Of a stretch of 64,000 bases of DNA, positions 61,789 through 64,000 are shown one piece after another. The DNA lies in contig JARKPR010000039.1 in the NCBI GenBank assembly GCA_029975165.1, forward strand, positions 56,651-120,650, given 5' to 3'. The position numbers and the translations under genes are program-made. Under the pieces are notes generated by a model. It worked only from the letters and a program-made list of their open reading frames with translations, was not told where the DNA came from and made no database searches. This DNA is from Selenomonadales bacterium. Lineage in GTDB: Bacteria; Bacillota; Negativicutes; Sporomusales; UBA7701. How positions within the stretch are numbered: the stretch's first letter is position 1; every line of letters starts with the position of its first letter.

Positions 61789-63810
61789 TCAAACGCGGAA
61801 ACGCGTGACCGCGGTTTGCATTTCCTGCGCCAGCCGCGACAGTTCTCCGCTGGATGAGGCAACCTGTTCCATTGAGGCCGATACTTCTTCCGTCGCCGCG
61901 GATATTGTCTGGGCGCCTGCGGCGTTGTTGCGGCTTATTTTCTCGATTTTCCTGATCGCGCCGTCGACGTTGGCGCTTTCTTTTTCCACCGCTTTGATTA
62001 CTTCGGTGATTTGGTTGGCAGCGTACTGGGTTTGGGCAGCGGCGGCCACGATCATTTCGAATGCCTTGCCGGCCTCCTGTACGACGGTCGCGCCTTTTCG
62101 CACGTCTTCGACGCCGCTGGCCATCGATTGTACTGCTTGCTGCATGTTGGCCTGGTTTTCCGTAATCAGCCCGGCGATTTGCTGGGTCGACTGCTGGGAC
62201 TGTTCGGCCAGTTTCCGCACTTCTTCGGCAACAACCGCAAAGCCTTGTCCCGCTTCGCCGGCCCGGGCCGCTTCGATGGCGGCGTTTAGGGCGAGTAGGT
62301 TGGTTTGCGCGGCAATGCCGGCGATAACGTTGACAATGTTGCCGATCCGCTCGGAGCTTGCCGCCAGTTCATTGACGACTTGCTGGACCTTTGTAACGCT
62401 GACGGTTATGGCGTCCATCTGGTCGACGGCCGAACGGATGGCCTTCTGGCCCTGTTCGGCGACGTCTTTGGTCTGGTGGGACATGTCCAGAACCTGTCCC
62501 GAGCCGTCGGTAGCCTTGATGACATGCGTGTTCATGTTGTCGACCGCGACCATGGTGGCGTTGATGTCGCCCGCTTGCTGCTGGGTACCGGTCGCCATTT
62601 CGCCAACCGAGCCGGCTACCTGGGTGGTCACTTGGGCAGCCTGGTCCGAACTGGCGGTCAGCTCTTCGGCAGCGGCGGCGATGTGCTCCGCTTTTTTCTG
62701 GAAGTCTATGGCCAGGTTCCGGATGGCGTCGTTCATGGCGATAAAGGCCTCGGCAAGCTCGGCAAGCTCGTCGTTGGAACTGCTGGTTCTTTCCAGCGGC
62801 CTGACGTCACCGGCAGCGATGCGCTGGGCAACGGCGACGGCCTTGACGACCGGGTTGGCAAAGGAGCGTGCCCACAAGTAGGCGACAACCGCGGCCAGAA
62901 GTGCCAAAAGCAACGATGCTGCCAACAGGCCGAAACCCGCCTTGGCGGAGTTGCCGGTCAGTTCCCGTTTTTCTATGGCTACGCCGACAACCCATACCCG
63001 CTTGCCGGGAACTTCGAACGGCGTGAAGACGGTGTACCGTTCCTTGCCTTCAAAGTTGTAGCTGCCGGTCACAGGGGCTTTGGAGGCTACCGCCTTTTGC
63101 CAGAGTATTTTAAGCCCGTCATTGTCGGGAAGGGTGTTGATGTTGAATTTGCCGACCAGTTCTTTATTGGTGCCGTGGGCGACGATGAAACCTTCGTCAT
63201 TGGCAACGAAACCGTAGCCAGTTTCGCCGAAGTGGATGCCTTCGGCCTGGGTTTGCAGGGTATCGAGGGATATGCCGGCCCAGATGCCCCCACGGAAGCG
63301 GCCGTCAAGTCCCTTCCACGGCACGACCATCTGGACGGTGGGGTTGCCGGTAGCCCGCGAAATGATCATTTCCGAAACCAAGGGGATCTGTTCGGTCAGC
63401 ATGCGCTGAAAGTACTTCCGGTCGCCGGAACTGCCAACACTGCCGTCCTGGAGAACCCGTTTCCCGTCCGGACCGGAAAGCGCAATGGCTTCAACCATGT
63501 CTTTGTGGTTGTTGACAAAGCGCTGGAGGCTGGGAACGGTGTCGGCGGGGGCTGGGGCTTCGGCGATGTCGCGGGAGTTGGCCAGTTCCTGCATGACCAA
63601 GCTGACGTTTTCGATGACTTTCCCCGCGTGCTCGGTGTTGCGCTGAGCCTGTTCGGTAAGCACCCGGCCGGTAAATTGCTCAGCCTGAGTTTTCATCATC
63701 CACCACCCCCAGGCAGAAACGATTGCCAAAGAAGCGAAAGAGATCGTAGCAATGCCGAAAGCGAGTTTTTTCTTCAGGCTTGTCCGACGATGTTGCGGCT
63801 TCATTTCCAT
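61789..63810 (-). CDS. Methyl-accepting chemotaxis protein with dCache sensor
   Basis: This 673-residue chemoreceptor has a helix near 17-37, a dCache_1-like periplasmic domain (residues 45-280, with [21 protein letters not shown] and [13 protein letters not shown] typical of this fold), a second helix near 290-315, HAMP, and a signalling domain with the tip [20 protein letters not shown] and [20 protein letters not shown]. Ligands of such sensors are small amino or organic acids. ATG 63810 follows GGAGGAAAAAGGC. The 190 bases beyond it show no convincing promoter. Confidence 0.94.
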   Translation of the reverse strand: MEMKPQHRRTSLKKKLAFGIATISFASLAIVSAWGWWMMKTQAEQFTGRVLTEQAQRNTEHAGKVIENVSLVMQELANSRDIAEAPAPADTVPSLQRFVNNHKDMVEAIALSGPDGKRVLQDGSVGSSGDRKYFQRMLTEQIPLVSEMIISRATGNPTVQMVVPWKGLDGRFRGGIWAGISLDTLQTQAEGIHFGETGYGFVANDEGFIVAHGTNKELVGKFNINTLPDNDGLKILWQKAVASKAPVTGSYNFEGKERYTVFTPFEVPGKRVWVVGVAIEKRELTGNSAKAGFGLLAASLLLALLAAVVAYLWARSFANPVVKAVAVAQRIAAGDVRPLERTSSSNDELAELAEAFIAMNDAIRNLAIDFQKKAEHIAAAAEELTASSDQAAQVTTQVAGSVGEMATGTQQQAGDINATMVAVDNMNTHVIKATDGSGQVLDMSHQTKDVAEQGQKAIRSAVDQMDAITVSVTKVQQVVNELAASSERIGNIVNVIAGIAAQTNLLALNAAIEAARAGEAGQGFAVVAEEVRKLAEQSQQSTQQIAGLITENQANMQQAVQSMASGVEDVRKGATVVQEAGKAFEMIVAAAAQTQYAANQITEVIKAVEKESANVDGAIRKIEKISRNNAAGAQTISAATEEVSASMEQVASSSGELSRLAQEMQTAVTRFRV

Positions 63811-64000
63811 GCCTTTTTCCTCCTGCCCATTTTGATCATGGTTCAACAAAAACATATACCGCCACCTGACCTGCCCCCGAGAACGCTCCAACTTTTAAAG
63901 AGCCGATTGAAAAATCTATCTAAAATCTGGTACAAGGTTTCGGGACGGATCATCGCTCAATTTTGTCCGCTCCCGTTTCTAAGCCGTGGGCCGGCTTCAC

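Overview
The window looks like a chromosomal segment of a high-GC, anaerobic, Gram-negative-type Firmicute, most likely Negativicutes and close to Sporomusaceae. The evidence is the housekeeping run yybS-gdpP-rplI-lonC-dnaB beside purB-purA and a tRNA cluster, a rubrerythrin, a group 4 [NiFe] hydrogenase, oxygen-sensitive Fe-S hydro-lyases and a Desulfovibrio-type molybdenum aldehyde oxidoreductase. I infer the taxon from gene content and synteny only.

Layout. 0.2-7.5 kb: a compact hyfBCEFGI operon for a membrane-bound, ion-pumping [NiFe] hydrogenase. 7.6-15.6 kb: a leftward operon (ferredoxin-type protein, Cys-rich protein, TctCBA transporter, zinc-type dehydrogenase) divergent from a CitA/DcuS-like kinase and its response regulator. 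The transporter permease carries a frameshift and the kinase an in-frame amber codon. 15.7-16.9 kb: a 6-phosphofructokinase with PPi-type residues.

17.2-28.6 kb: the most notable locus. A Mop-type aldehyde oxidoreductase is followed by six accessory genes: FAD/Fe-S oxidoreductase, zinc-ribbon protein, 101-aa protein, radical SAM protein, AMP-forming ligase and C-GCAxxG-C-C protein. Upstream lie a sigma54 activator gene, a textbook -24/-12 promoter and a riboswitch-like leader. 28.9-34.0 kb: a lower-GC operon of phosphatase, anti-sigma-type kinase, zinc-binding chemoreceptor and STAS protein, i.e. partner switching combined with chemotaxis, preceded by a cheW remnant. 34.2-37.1 kb: rubrerythrin, tRNA-Gly and a decaying PAS/HD-GYP gene.

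37.1-41.5 kb: small metabolic genes (HbpS/GlcG-like, LysE, Lrp, DUF2889, phosphoribosyltransferase) and a palindromic intergenic element. 41.6-42.0 kb: five tRNAs behind a consensus promoter. 42.1-53.2 kb: purA, purB, an FAD oxidoreductase, dnaB, lonC, rplI, gdpP and yybS, all leftward. 53.2-61.5 kb: an apparent accessory block of two repeat-containing exported proteins, MmgE/PrpD, a DASS transporter, a two-subunit fumarase/tartrate-dehydratase-type enzyme, a GntR regulator with two matching operators, and a DJ-1 protein. It sits between yybS and a 3' fragment of rpsR, suggesting insertion or rearrangement within the rpsF-ssb-rpsR-yybS neighbourhood. 61.8-63.8 kb: a second chemoreceptor.

Together the genes describe an anaerobe that disposes of reductant through H2, oxidises aldehydes with a Mo enzyme, imports and ferments organic acids, and has extensive sensory regulation.
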